DNA of 64,000 nt, taken from assembly GCF_006402735.1 (NCBI RefSeq), contig NZ_CP017174.1, forward strand, positions 747,001-811,000. Reading direction: 5' to 3'. Within the stretch, counting starts at the first letter, position 1. The number at the start of each line of letters is the position of its first letter. Made by a program: the position numbers and the translations under genes. Below, piece by piece: positions 44,262 to 53,226 of the stretch. This DNA is from Myxococcus xanthus. Its GTDB lineage: Bacteria > Myxococcota > Myxococcia > Myxococcales > Myxococcaceae. A model generated the notes under the pieces. It saw only the letters and a program-made list of their open reading frames with translations, made no database searches and had not been told where the DNA came from.

Positions 44262-44290
44262 GAGAACCTCTCTTCTGTTGGGGGACACCG

Positions 44291-44321
44291 CGACAGGAAA
44301 TATGAAAGGAATTTCCTGTCG
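44291..44321. promoter_or_regulatory. Inverted repeat upstream of the Cys-rich lipoprotein gene
   Basis: CGACAGGAAA and TTTCCTGTCG form a perfect 10-bp inverted repeat separated by 11 bases. It lies 30 bp ahead of the lipoprotein start in an AT-rich stretch. It could be an operator or an mRNA leader hairpin. Confidence 0.5.
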
Positions 44322-44405
44322 TCAATAGTGACGCTCCGTGATGGCTGGGTGTCTTTTTCGACCGTTTGAGAGGGATTTGTAACCCTTTATGTCTCGCCCG
44401 GTGCG

Positions 44406-45377
44406 TCACCAGGCATAGTCCTCCGGGGCGGGTTTGTGGCCCGGGAAGATGTCATCCAAGCGTGACAGTGTTTTGGCATCAAGAGTGACATCGGCCGCGC
44501 GGATGGCGGCGTCGAGCTGGGCGGACGTTCGCGGTCCGATGATGGGCGCGGTGACGGCGGGCTGGTGCAGCAGCCACGCCAGCGCGACGTCTCCGGGCTC
44601 ATGTCCGAGCTCGTCGGCGAGCGCCTCGTAGCGCTCGATGCGCTCACGGTGCTTCTGGAGGGCTTCCTTGGCGCGTCCTTCCAGACGGCGCTTGCCCTCG
44701 CGCTCCTTACGGAGCACGCCGCCCAGCAGTCCGCCCTGGAGGGGAGACCAGGGAAGGATGCCTACGCCATGGAACTGCGCGGAGGGCAGCACCTCCAGCT
44801 CCACGGTGCGGGCCATCAGGTTGTAGAGCGACTGTTCGCTGACCAGTCCGGTGAAGTTGCGCCGTGCCGCCACGGCCTGGGCCTGGGCGATGTGCCAGCC
44901 CGCGAAGTTGCTGCTGCCGACGTAGAGCACCTTTCCCTGCGCCACGGCCACCTCCATGGCCTGCCAGATCTCCTCCCAGGGCGTGGCGCGGTCGATGTGG
45001 TGGAACTGATAGAGGTCGACGTAGTCCGTGCGCAGCCGCTTCAAGCTGGCATCCAGCGCGCGGCGGATGTTGAGCGCGGACAGCTTGCCCTCGTTGGGCC
45101 AGTCACCCATGGGCGCATAGAGCTTGGTCGCGAGCACGGTGCGCTCGCGCCGCCGGCCGCCCTTGGCGAACCAGTTGCCGATGACCTCCTCGGTGCGGCC
45201 CTTGTTCTCTCCAAAGCCGTAGACGTTGGCGGTGTCGAAGAAGTTGATGCCGCGGTCGAGCGCGGAATCCATGATGGCGTGGGACTCGGGCTCCTCGGCC
45301 GTCCAACCGAAGTTCATGGTGCCCAGGCACAGCCGGCTGACGGAGAGCCCCGAGCGGCCCAATTGCGTGTACTTCAT
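44406..45377 (-). CDS. Aldo/keto reductase
   Basis: 323 residues. The catalytic tetrad is visible: D and Y in FFDTANVYGFG, K in LATKLYAPMG and H in YQFHHID. NADPH-binding SNFAGW and GPRTSAQLD follow. It reduces aldehydes or ketones; the family (YajO/GpxA-like) is broad and the substrate is not predictable. GAGGAG lies five bases before ATG 45377. Confidence 0.93.
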   Translation of the reverse strand: MKYTQLGRSGLSVSRLCLGTMNFGWTAEEPESHAIMDSALDRGINFFDTANVYGFGENKGRTEEVIGNWFAKGGRRRERTVLATKLYAPMGDWPNEGKLSALNIRRALDASLKRLRTDYVDLYQFHHIDRATPWEEIWQAMEVAVAQGKVLYVGSSNFAGWHIAQAQAVAARRNFTGLVSEQSLYNLMARTVELEVLPSAQFHGVGILPWSPLQGGLLGGVLRKEREGKRRLEGRAKEALQKHRERIERYEALADELGHEPGDVALAWLLHQPAVTAPIIGPRTSAQLDAAIRAADVTLDAKTLSRLDDIFPGHKPAPEDYAW

Positions 45378-45557
45378 GGCGACTCCTCGATGGCCGGAGG
45401 CAGGCTCCCTCCGCCGAGGACGGCCCGGCCGTTCACCGCCCGCGGGTGCCGTGCATTCAGGGCATCCGCGGCGCATGGGGGCCAGGGGTTTGCGGTGACG
45501 CCCACGCCAGGTGTCGGGCAGCCAACCCGGACGCGCGTCGAGGCGGCGTTGGTGAAA

Positions 45558-45593
45558 CGAAAAAGGGCCACCACCATGAAGGCGGTGGCCCTT
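45558..45593 (-). terminator. Rho-independent terminator after the metzincin gene
   Basis: On the minus strand the 10-bp stem AAGGGCCACC/GGTGGCCCTT has an 11-base loop and is followed by TTTCG, adjacent to a run of T. It lies about 25 bp after the stop codon at 45618. Confidence 0.85.
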
Positions 45594-45617
45594 GGGGCCG
45601 GCGGACGAGCGTAGGGC

Positions 45618-46427
45618 TTACGGGTACAGCGCGCGGGCGCCGCTGCGGTCGTAGCTGGTCAGCACCAGGTCACCCGTCTGGGTGCCGCTGCACTGCGGGT
45701 AGTGCATGACGGAGCTGGCGTCATACGGCGTCAGCGCGCGCCAGGCGTTGTCCTCGTAGCAGCCGGTGGTGGTGAGGCGGGTGTGCTCGTGGCGGAAGCC
45801 CAGCACGTGACCCAGCTCGTGGCGAATCACGCCCTCCAACGTCCAGGGGGAGATGTTCTGGAAGGACGTGGTCGAGATGAGGACGTTGGCGCTGCGGCGG
45901 GCGCTGTTGGGGAAGAAGGCGCGCGCCAGGTACTGGGACGTGTTGGTCTGGTTCACGTCGAACACGACGTTGTTGTTGCGGTTGGTGCACTTCGAGTCTT
46001 CAGCGCTGACGTGGACGAACTTGACGTTGGCAGCCGCCTCCCACTCCGCCGCGGCGCTCTTCATCGCATTGACCACGCGCGTGTAGTTGCTCCCGAACTT
46101 GGTGCTCACGCAGTACGTGAGGTTGAGCGCCTGGCTGGCGCTCCATTTGATGTCGCGTCCACCGCTGTAATACACGGCCAGCGCGCCCTGCTGGGTGCCA
46201 ATGCCGCTGACGGCCTGCTCGTAGAACTCGCGCAGCTCCGACTCCGTCGGCAGGAAGATGTCACCGTCGACGACGAAGCCACCCGACTCCGGCTCCTGGT
46301 ACGCGCTGGCGCGGAACTCCTCGAACGAGACCTGCTGCGTATCCTGCGTCTCGGACTCAGGAGCGCCGCACGCGGAGCCAAGGAGGGAGATGCCTGCCAG
46401 AAGCGCAACGGAGTGAAACTTAGCCAT
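45618..46427 (-). CDS. Metzincin zinc metalloprotease, lipoprotein
   Basis: 269 residues. Lipobox LGSACG. The catalytic domain shows HELGHVLGFRHEH with all three zinc histidines and the metzincin Met-turn SSVMHYP, as in matrixin/astacin-type proteases. It is most likely an extracellular or surface protease, possibly for prey or matrix digestion. A terminator follows. ATG 46427 begins the signal peptide; upstream in-frame codons give no signal. Confidence 0.9.
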   Translation of the reverse strand: MAKFHSVALLAGISLLGSACGAPESETQDTQQVSFEEFRASAYQEPESGGFVVDGDIFLPTESELREFYEQAVSGIGTQQGALAVYYSGGRDIKWSASQALNLTYCVSTKFGSNYTRVVNAMKSAAAEWEAAANVKFVHVSAEDSKCTNRNNNVVFDVNQTNTSQYLARAFFPNSARRSANVLISTTSFQNISPWTLEGVIRHELGHVLGFRHEHTRLTTTGCYEDNAWRALTPYDASSVMHYPQCSGTQTGDLVLTSYDRSGARALYP

Positions 46428-46582
46428 GGTGGACCCTCGGAGCGGATTCTCGGAATTGAAACAAAAAGCGAGAAGAAGACCCCGGCTCCGAAAAAACGGA
46501 CACACAGGTCCACGCGAATTCTGAACCGGGTTTCGAGTCCCACCGGAGGGGAGAGAGTCTGCTCTGACTCAGGGATATGTGA

Positions 46583-49500
46583 TTAGGGTTGTTCCAACTT
46601 CCAGACGGTGCCGGTCCGCTCCAGCGAGACGCGGCGGAGGAAGGGGTCGACACCGATGGAGACGGGGCGTTGGTCCACGGTGAGGGAGACCTCGGTGATA
46701 CCGCCTGTGAAACGGTGTTTCGCTGCGTACAGCGTTGCATCCTGGGACAACACCGCCACGTCGAGGGACTCGTTCATGGGCAGGGGGACGTCCTGTCCGT
46801 TCTGGCGTGCGTGCTTCGACGCCGATATCCGCGCGGTGACGCGGTAGCGGCCATCCGCCAGGGGCTCGACGGCGGCGGACTCCACCTTCAGCTCGTACAG
46901 CACGACCTGCGTCAGCCACTGGTCCACGAGCGGCCGCGCCTCCTCGGTGGCCTCTTCATGCAACAGGGCGAGCAGGTCGCTCGCGGTGGGCTGAGGCTTC
47001 GGGTGGGCATGCTGCTGGACGAGCTTGCGCAGGGCCCGGTCGAGCGCGGCCTCACCGAGGAGGTCCGCCAGGGCGTGCATCACCAACGCGCCCTTGCCGT
47101 AATAGAGGTAGGGCTCGTCCTTCGTCTGGAGGAGTGGAGGTTCCTCGCCGTGCTCCTCCGCGCGGCCCCGCAGGTAACGGTCCAGGTCGAAGGCCAGCAC
47201 CTGACGCACCTGGGCCTCGCCGTGGAGGGCCTTCAGCACTCGCTGCTCGGCGTACTTCGCCAAGGACTCGGTGATGAGCAGTCCGCCGGGACCGCTCACC
47301 GGGTCGACCTGATGGCCCCACCATTGGTGCGCCACCTCGTGTGCGATGCGCCGGGTGATGAGGTCCACGGTGTCCTGCTCACCCGAAGCGGTGAGGAAGC
47401 CTCGGTGCTCGGGGTAGTAGATGGTGTTCGACAGCGCGAGCGCACCGAAGCCCCAGGTGGAAGGCACCTCCACGATGCGAAGCTGTCGGTGGGGGTAGCG
47501 GCCGAGTTGCTCCTCGAGCACCTCCAGCGAGCGTGTCGCCGCGCGCAGCATCCGCTCCACGTTGTGGGCATGCCCGGGGTGGTAATACACCTCCACGTCC
47601 ACGCCCCGGTGTTTCTCCTTCTTCACCGCGTAGCGCGCGGAGACGAGGGCGAACCAGTTGAGCATGGGGCGCTCCATGACGTAGCGGAAGACGCGTCGGT
47701 CCTCCTCATTCCACGTCTGCCTCAGCTCGCCTGGGGCCACCGCGAGCTGGGTGTCCGGGGTCGACACCGTCAGGTCCAGCGTGGTCCAGGCGCGCTGCCC
47801 GCCGCCACCCTCCGCGAGCCCCAGGTCGCCCGCGGCCTCCGCCTCCACCCGAGGCGTCTCCGGCAGTCCTCGCTGGCGCCGCTCCCGGGCGTCGTCGAGC
47901 TCGTAGCCCTTCCGGTATCCGATGGCGGGAAATGCCTCCTGGTTGGAGATGAACGAGCCGTTCCCGGCGATGGAGGTGTCGCGCGCGCCTTCGCGAATGC
48001 CTCGCCGCTCCGTCTCGATTGAGAACGTGAGCCCGGTCTTCGCGCCGGGGGGTAGCGGCGTGTCCAGCTCGAAGGCGGACATGCCGAAGCGGCTGTCGTG
48101 GTGGACCTGTCGGGCCCCTTGCAACGAGAGCGTGGCGTGGCGCACGTCGCGGCGCACGGAGATCCACACGCGTTGGATGGGCGCTTGCGTCCGGTTCTCC
48201 AGCACATAGCGTCCGGTCGCGTGATAGCGCGCTTCTTCTGGGTACAGGTCGACGCGGGCCTTCACGGCGACGATGCTGGGCTGGGGGAAGGATTCGTAGC
48301 GCTGGTAGGCCTTCTCGTAGTCGGCCTTCCAATCGGCGAGCTGGGCGCGCGTCTCGTAGCGGTTGAGCACATTCGTGCCGTGGAAGATGAAGCCTCCCGC
48401 CAGCACGAAGAGGGCCAGGCACGCCGTTACCGCCGTCTGGCCTCTTCGTCCCCACACCTGGGGGAGGGCCGCGAGGCTCGCACGCAGCGGAGGGCTGACG
48501 CCGCGCCGCCACAGGCCACAAGTGAGCAGCCCCAGCACACCCGCCAGGGCGCTCCAGTACACCAAGTATGCGTTGAAGCCGTGGACGCTGGCTCCAAAGC
48601 CATTCATGTCGGAGTAGCGCAGCGGCGGCCCGCTCGCGTAGCGCAGCAGGCCGTGCTCCAGTCCCACGAGGCCGCCCTGCCGCATGGCCAGCGCCAGGAG
48701 CAAGCCCAGGAACATCCCCACATAACGGTGGGGACTCAGCGTCTGGAGCCACAGCACCGCCACCGCGAACAGCAGCAGCGGCAGTCCGGAGAAGTACAGC
48801 AGCGACAGGTACAGCGCTGGCTCCAGGGGGCGGTGGCCTCGCGAGAACTGGTACAGCACGGCGATGCCCACCGCGGAGGCCGTCAACACGAGGACCTGCA
48901 GGGCCAGCACCGCCAGCTTCGACAGATAGAACACGGCGCTGGAGGCGGGCGTCGCGTCGAGGAGTTCGCTCAGACGGACCCCGCGCTCCCGCCAGACGAG
49001 CTCGGCGCCGAAGTAGACCACGCACAGCGAGCCAAAGAGGAAGAGCGGCGGCTGGATGGCTTGTAGAAGCAGCCCCGTGGTGGGCAGCAGCCGCGTGCCG
49101 TATTCCGCCTGCGTGGCGCTGGCGGCGACCTCCATGCCGAGCACGAAGACCCAGAGCGCCATCAACGCCAGGAAGGCCCGGCTCTTGAGGATGGCGTGGG
49201 TCTCCATCTTCCACGTGGATACCAGGGCGGCGCGGAACCGGGCGCCCTCGTCGCGTTCCGGCTCCACGGGGCGGTAGGGGACGCTGCCGGGGGCCGCCGT
49301 CTCGGACGCGATGCTCCGGGGCGTCGCGCCGGACGCCGCGCGGAAGGAGAAGCGCTGGTAGACGAAGGCCAGCACCCCGGCGGAGACGCCCATCCATAGG
49401 AGCCGGTTGTGCAGGAAGGCACCTTCCAGATGGAGCAGGCGGGTGTTGCGCTCGTGTTCGGTCCAGTAGCGCGTCTGGGCGAAGAAGGCGGACAGGCCGA

Positions 49501-50146
49501 ACGGGTCCAGCAGGGCGGCGCGCGCCAGGGCCTCCGGTGTCTGCGGCGCGGTGCCCGCCATCAAGGGGGAGTCCCCCATCAGCGCCCCCACGAAGTAGAG
49601 CGCGTAGAGGAAGACGGCGCCGACATAGGTGGCCAGCGCGCTGCGTGTCAGCGTGGCGACGGCGAACAGCAGCGACGCGGCGAAGAGCAGGTTGGGCAGC
49701 ACCATGACGGCGAGCGCCCAGGCATAGCGGAGGACCTCCCAGCTCGCGCGCCGCTCAGGGGCCACGTCGAGGACCCATGGCGCTAGCATCAGCCCCAGCG
49801 CGGTGACGGTGAACACGGCGAGCGCCGCCAGCAGCGCGCCCGCGAGCCGGACCGACAGGTACGTGAGCTTGGAGACGGGCGTCGCGTAGACAAGCGCCTC
49901 CATCCGGTGCTCGCTGTCCCGCAGGGCGGCGTTCGCGCAGAAGGCGCTGAGCACGAAGATGGAGAACAGTGACAGGAACCCCAGCGACTGCATGACGGAC
50001 GCCGGGGAGTTGACGTGGGCGTTGTCCGGGCCATAGCCCGTGCCGACGAACACGAACGCCATTCCCAGGAAGGCGGCGACGGCCACGAGGAAGGCGGCCT
50101 GGCGCGTCTGGAAGCGCCACTCGAAGCGAATCAGCTCACCGGCCAT
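46583..50146 (-). CDS. ABC permease fused to M1-family peptidase
   Basis: 1187 residues. The N-terminal half (about 1-600) has two sets of six membrane helices, as in ABC-2 type permeases (FEWRFQTRQAAFLVAVAAFLG, NAALRDSEHRMEALVYATPVS). The C-terminal half is a gluzincin M1-like peptidase domain with HEVAHQWWGHQ at about 936-946 and the distal ITESLAKYAEQ ligand. It overlaps the ATPase gene by 11 bp, so the two form one transporter. Similar fusions are annotated in myxobacteria and Bacteroidetes, but substrate and direction are unknown. Peptide export with processing is one possibility. Confidence 0.88.
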   Translation of the reverse strand: MAGELIRFEWRFQTRQAAFLVAVAAFLGMAFVFVGTGYGPDNAHVNSPASVMQSLGFLSLFSIFVLSAFCANAALRDSEHRMEALVYATPVSKLTYLSVRLAGALLAALAVFTVTALGLMLAPWVLDVAPERRASWEVLRYAWALAVMVLPNLLFAASLLFAVATLTRSALATYVGAVFLYALYFVGALMGDSPLMAGTAPQTPEALARAALLDPFGLSAFFAQTRYWTEHERNTRLLHLEGAFLHNRLLWMGVSAGVLAFVYQRFSFRAASGATPRSIASETAAPGSVPYRPVEPERDEGARFRAALVSTWKMETHAILKSRAFLALMALWVFVLGMEVAASATQAEYGTRLLPTTGLLLQAIQPPLFLFGSLCVVYFGAELVWRERGVRLSELLDATPASSAVFYLSKLAVLALQVLVLTASAVGIAVLYQFSRGHRPLEPALYLSLLYFSGLPLLLFAVAVLWLQTLSPHRYVGMFLGLLLALAMRQGGLVGLEHGLLRYASGPPLRYSDMNGFGASVHGFNAYLVYWSALAGVLGLLTCGLWRRGVSPPLRASLAALPQVWGRRGQTAVTACLALFVLAGGFIFHGTNVLNRYETRAQLADWKADYEKAYQRYESFPQPSIVAVKARVDLYPEEARYHATGRYVLENRTQAPIQRVWISVRRDVRHATLSLQGARQVHHDSRFGMSAFELDTPLPPGAKTGLTFSIETERRGIREGARDTSIAGNGSFISNQEAFPAIGYRKGYELDDARERRQRGLPETPRVEAEAAGDLGLAEGGGGQRAWTTLDLTVSTPDTQLAVAPGELRQTWNEEDRRVFRYVMERPMLNWFALVSARYAVKKEKHRGVDVEVYYHPGHAHNVERMLRAATRSLEVLEEQLGRYPHRQLRIVEVPSTWGFGALALSNTIYYPEHRGFLTASGEQDTVDLITRRIAHEVAHQWWGHQVDPVSGPGGLLITESLAKYAEQRVLKALHGEAQVRQVLAFDLDRYLRGRAEEHGEEPPLLQTKDEPYLYYGKGALVMHALADLLGEAALDRALRKLVQQHAHPKPQPTASDLLALLHEEATEEARPLVDQWLTQVVLYELKVESAAVEPLADGRYRVTARISASKHARQNGQDVPLPMNESLDVAVLSQDATLYAAKHRFTGGITEVSLTVDQRPVSIGVDPFLRRVSLERTGTVWKLEQP

Positions 50147-51008
50147 GTCCGACCAGGGCGGCGAAGTAGACGTCTTCCAGGTCCGGTGGCACGCGCTCGA
50201 AGCCCGGCGCGGGCGCTTCGTCCGCCAGCACGCGGAGCACCGTCCTGCCTCCCGACAGCTGCGTGGAGAGCACCGTCTGGGAAGCGCGGAGGGCGGGGAC
50301 CTCGAGTTTCTCCACCGTCTTGCGCCACACGCGGCCCGTCAGCTCGGTGACGAGTTGCTCGGGGATGCCTTCGCGCAGCACCCGGCCTCCGGACAGGATG
50401 GCCATGCGGGGACAGAGCTGGCGGACGTCCTCGACGATGTGGGTGGACAACAGCACCACGATGTCCTCCGCCACCTCGCTGAGGAGGTTGTGGAAGCGGT
50501 TGCGCTCCTCAGGGTCCAGTCCCGCGGTGGGCTCGTCGACGATGAGCATCCGAGGCTGGCCCAGCAGGGCCTGCGCGATGCCGAAGCGCTGCCGCATGCC
50601 TCCAGAGAAGCCGCTGACGGCCTTCTTCCGGTGCGCGTGGAGGTTGGTTTGATGAAGCAGCGCGTCCACCTGCTCGCGGCGCTGGCGCGCGTTCGTCAAA
50701 CCCTTGAGCACGCCCAGATGGTCCAGCAGCTCCACGGCGGACACGCCCGGGTACACACCGAAGTCCTGGGGCAGGTAGCCCAGGTGCCGCCGGTGCGCTT
50801 GTGGGGCCGCGAGCACGTCGACGCCGTCGAAGAGGAGCTGCCCCTCGTCAGGCAGTTGGAGCGTGGCCAGGATGCGCATGAGCGTGGACTTCCCCGCGCC
50901 ATTGGGGCCCAGCAGCCCGAAGAGCCCCTTCTCGATGGTGAGGTCGATGCCCTGGAGTGCTCTGACGCCGTTGGGGTAGGTCTTCGAGATGGCGGAGAGG
51001 CGGAGCAT
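50136..51008 (-). CDS. ABC transporter ATP-binding protein
   Basis: 290 residues. Walker A GPNGAGKS near residue 40, Q-loop YLPQDFG, signature SGGMRQR, Walker B MLIVDEPTAGLDP and H-loop STHIVED are all present. The closest type is the CcmA/DrrA-like exporter ATPase that pairs with ABC-2 permeases. ATG 51008 was chosen; a TTG at 51035 would add nine residues. It overlaps the permease-peptidase gene. Confidence 0.95.
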   Translation of the reverse strand: MLRLSAISKTYPNGVRALQGIDLTIEKGLFGLLGPNGAGKSTLMRILATLQLPDEGQLLFDGVDVLAAPQAHRRHLGYLPQDFGVYPGVSAVELLDHLGVLKGLTNARQRREQVDALLHQTNLHAHRKKAVSGFSGGMRQRFGIAQALLGQPRMLIVDEPTAGLDPEERNRFHNLLSEVAEDIVVLLSTHIVEDVRQLCPRMAILSGGRVLREGIPEQLVTELTGRVWRKTVEKLEVPALRASQTVLSTQLSGGRTVLRVLADEAPAPGFERVPPDLEDVYFAALVGHGR

Positions 51009-51154
51009 GGGGGACCGGAGCGGGATGGGGTCCAACGGCTACGGTCCGCCCGAAGCGCGATTGCGTTCGTCCGGTGCCGTAAGGGGAATACGGGTTGTGA
51101 ATGAGTTGGCCCGCATCGACGGCGGGTACCGGGGGCTGGTAATCGAAAAGAAAT

Positions 51155-51185
51155 CCCCCGTGAAAAGGCGGTCGATTCACGGGGG
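51155..51185. repeat. Inverted repeat between divergent genes
   Basis: CCCCCGTGAA and TTCACGGGGG form a perfect 10-bp stem with an 11-base loop. On the minus strand the repeat is followed by ATTTCTTTT, so it could terminate or attenuate leftward transcription toward the ABC genes. The candidate sigma promoter -35 lies in the loop. Confidence 0.6.
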
Positions 51186-51197
51186 TTCCGTTCGACC
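51170..51197 (+). promoter_or_regulatory. Candidate ECF42 promoter
   Basis: GGTCGA at 51170 and CGACC at 51193 are separated by 17 bases. As recalled, promoters of ECF42 sigma factors carry TGTCGA at -35 and CGA/TC at -10. The pair lies about 50 bp ahead of the DGPF gene, the usual ECF42 target. The match is imperfect at the first -35 base. Confidence 0.45.
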
Positions 51198-51245
51198 ACG
51201 GAAGCAGGGAGGCTCTTCTCCCGCTCACCCGTGAGGCACGGACCC

Positions 51246-51608
51246 ATGAAGTACCTGCTGATGATCTACGAGAACGAGAAGGCCGCCGAGACGCTGTCGG
51301 AGGCGGACGTCCAGCGCGTGATGGGGGAGTACGGCACCTTCGAGGCGGCCATCAAGCAGAGCGGGCACTTCATCTCGGGCGAGGAACTGGAGCCCACGGC
51401 TGCGGCCACCACGGTACGCATCCGCGACGGCAAGCGCCTGACGACCGACGGCCCGTTCGCGGAGACGCGGGAGCAGTTGGGCGGCTTCTTTCTCGTGGAG
51501 GCCAGGGACCTCGACGAGGCCATTGGCATCGCGTCCCGCATTCCCAGCGCGCGCAGCGGCTCCGTCGAGGTGCGGCCGGTGCGGGAATTCACCATGCCCC
51601 AGGACTGA
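51246..51608 (+). CDS. DGPF/YCII-related domain protein
   Basis: 120 residues. The family motif TTDGPFAETREQLGGFFLVEA is present. DGPF proteins are the partners of ECF42 sigma factors, and the adjacent downstream gene is one. The biochemical function is unknown. A sigma-promoter-like pair precedes it. ATG 51246 has GTGAGG nine bases upstream. Confidence 0.93.
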   Translation: MKYLLMIYENEKAAETLSEADVQRVMGEYGTFEAAIKQSGHFISGEELEPTAAATTVRIRDGKRLTTDGPFAETREQLGGFFLVEARDLDEAIGIASRIPSARSGSVEVRPVREFTMPQD

Positions 51609-51626
51609 CGCAGGGGCCCGCGCGGC

Positions 51627-52862
51627 ATGATGGACACCACCTCCATTCTCGAACGGGCGCACCGTGAGGATTACGGGCGCATCGTGGCCACGCTCATCCG
51701 CGTGCTGGACGGCGACTTCGGCGCGGCGGAGGAGGTGGTGCAGGACGCCTTCGCCGCTGCCTTGAAGCAGTGGCCGCGCGAGGGCGTGCCGCGCGAGCCG
51801 GCCGGTTGGCTGATGCGTGTCGCGCGCAACAAGGCGGTGGACCGCATGCGGCGGTCCGCTCGCCTGGAGGCGCGCGTGGGTGAGTTGGAGGCGGTGGCGC
51901 CATCCGTGGACGCCGCCGAATGGCAGACGTTGCCGGACGACTCGCTGCGGTTGCTCTTCACCTGCTGTCACCCCGCCTTGTCACCCGAGGCCCAGGTGGC
52001 GCTCGCGCTTCGTTGCCTGTGTGGGTTGACGACGGAGCAGATCGCCCGCGCCTTCCTCGTGTCGCCCGCCACGCTGGCCCAGCGGCTGGTGCGCGCGCAG
52101 CGGAAGATACGCACCGCGCGCATTCCCTACGTCATCCCGGAGCCCGAGGCGCTGGCGGAGCGTACCGAGGGCGTGCTGCACACGCTCTACCTCGTCTTCT
52201 CGGAGGGCTACGCTGCCACGGATGGGCCGGCGTTGCTGCGAGTGGACCTTTGCGAAGAGGCCCTGCGGCTGGCCCGGCTGGCGCGCTCGCTGCTCCCGGA
52301 GGACGCGGAGGTAGCGTCGCTGCGGGCGCTGATGCTGCTCCACCACTCCCGCCGCCGGGCACGCGTGGCGGCGGATGGCGGGCTGGTGCTGCTGGACCGG
52401 CAGGACCGCTCGCTCTGGGATGGCGCGCAGCGGGACGAAGGACTGGCGGAACTGGAATCCGCGCTCGGCATGGGCGCCCGGGGGGCGTACACGGTGCAGG
52501 CGGCCATCGCGGCGCTGCATGCCCAGGCTCCGCGCGCCGAGGACACCGACTGGGCGCAGATTGCCGCGTTGTATGCGCGGCTGGTGGTGCTGACGCCGGG
52601 GCCCGTGGTGGCGCTCAACCATGCCGCCGCCGTGGCGATGGCCCGTGGCCCCGAGCACGGATTGTCCCTGGTGGATGACCTGGAGGCCTCCGGACGGCTG
52701 GCGGACTATCACCTGCTGCCGGCCGCGCGCGCGGACCTGCTCCGGCGTCTGGGGCGCAAGGACGAGGCCGTGAGTGCCTACCGACGGGCGCTGGCGATGG
52801 TCCGCACTGCGCCCGAGCGGCGATTCCTGGAAGCGCGGCTTCGCGAGCTGCTGGCGGAGTGA
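51627..52862 (+). CDS. ECF42-type RNA polymerase sigma factor
   Basis: 411 residues. Sigma region 2 (RVLDGDFGAAEEVVQDAFAAAL, PAGWLMRVARNKAVDRMRR) and region 4 (CLCGLTTEQIARAFLVSPATLAQRLVRAQRKI) occupy the first 170 residues. The remaining 240 residues are TPR-like helices with repeated Ala/Leu heptads, the C-terminal extension characteristic of the ECF42 group. It lies 18 bp after the DGPF gene. ECF42 sigma factors lack a classic anti-sigma; the C-terminal extension is thought to control activity. Confidence 0.92.
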   Translation: MMDTTSILERAHREDYGRIVATLIRVLDGDFGAAEEVVQDAFAAALKQWPREGVPREPAGWLMRVARNKAVDRMRRSARLEARVGELEAVAPSVDAAEWQTLPDDSLRLLFTCCHPALSPEAQVALALRCLCGLTTEQIARAFLVSPATLAQRLVRAQRKIRTARIPYVIPEPEALAERTEGVLHTLYLVFSEGYAATDGPALLRVDLCEEALRLARLARSLLPEDAEVASLRALMLLHHSRRRARVAADGGLVLLDRQDRSLWDGAQRDEGLAELESALGMGARGAYTVQAAIAALHAQAPRAEDTDWAQIAALYARLVVLTPGPVVALNHAAAVAMARGPEHGLSLVDDLEASGRLADYHLLPAARADLLRRLGRKDEAVSAYRRALAMVRTAPERRFLEARLRELLAE

Positions 52863-52927
52863 AGGGTCCCTCCGTGGCGGAGGTCCTGGAGCGGCACCTC
52901 GGCCAGCCCTGAGCTGACGTGAGGCCG

Positions 52928-52955
52928 GCGGGCGCTCTGGATTCAGGGCGCCCGC
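52928..52955. repeat. GC-rich hairpin after the sigma gene
   Basis: An 8-bp perfect stem GCGGGCGC/GCGCCCGC with a 12-base loop, about 65 bp past the sigma-factor stop. No T-run follows on either strand, so a terminator call would be weak. It sits at the edge of the gene-remnant region. Confidence 0.45.
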
Positions 52956-52974
52956 GCTGGCTCCGCGGTGGTGT

Positions 52975-53226
52975 CTACAGCGCCAGGGACATTCCTCCGT
53001 TGGCCCGTCACATAGGGGTGGTCATGCCGGGACATGGGGGGGCCACCGAGCCGGGGCAGAGCGCGTTCACCCGGATGTCCAGGGTGTCGTACTCCAGTGC
53101 CGTGGCTTGGACCAGCCCCACCAGCGCGCGCTTGCTCGCGCTGTAGGCCGAGGTGCCCTTCCGTGTGGCGATGGACTGGACCGACGACGTCACGACAATC
53201 GAGCCACCCCCGCCGCGGAGCATGGT
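52975..53226 (-). pseudogene. Short-chain dehydrogenase remnant
   Basis: On the minus strand the frame reads SIVVTSSVQSIATRKGTSAYSASKRALVGL, the SDR active-site region with catalytic Ser, Tyr and Lys, then IRVNALCPGSV. It is then interrupted by a stop at 53006. Past that stop the family's normal C-terminus reappears in frame as NGGMSLAL before a final stop at 52975. The nucleotide-binding N-terminus and an internal segment are missing, so the gene is dead. Its 5' end is fused to a LysR remnant facing the other way. Confidence 0.8.

Noticed and set aside
52928..52955. Terminator after the ECF42 sigma gene
   Set aside because: The stem is perfect but there is no T-run, so it is listed as a hairpin repeat rather than a terminator.
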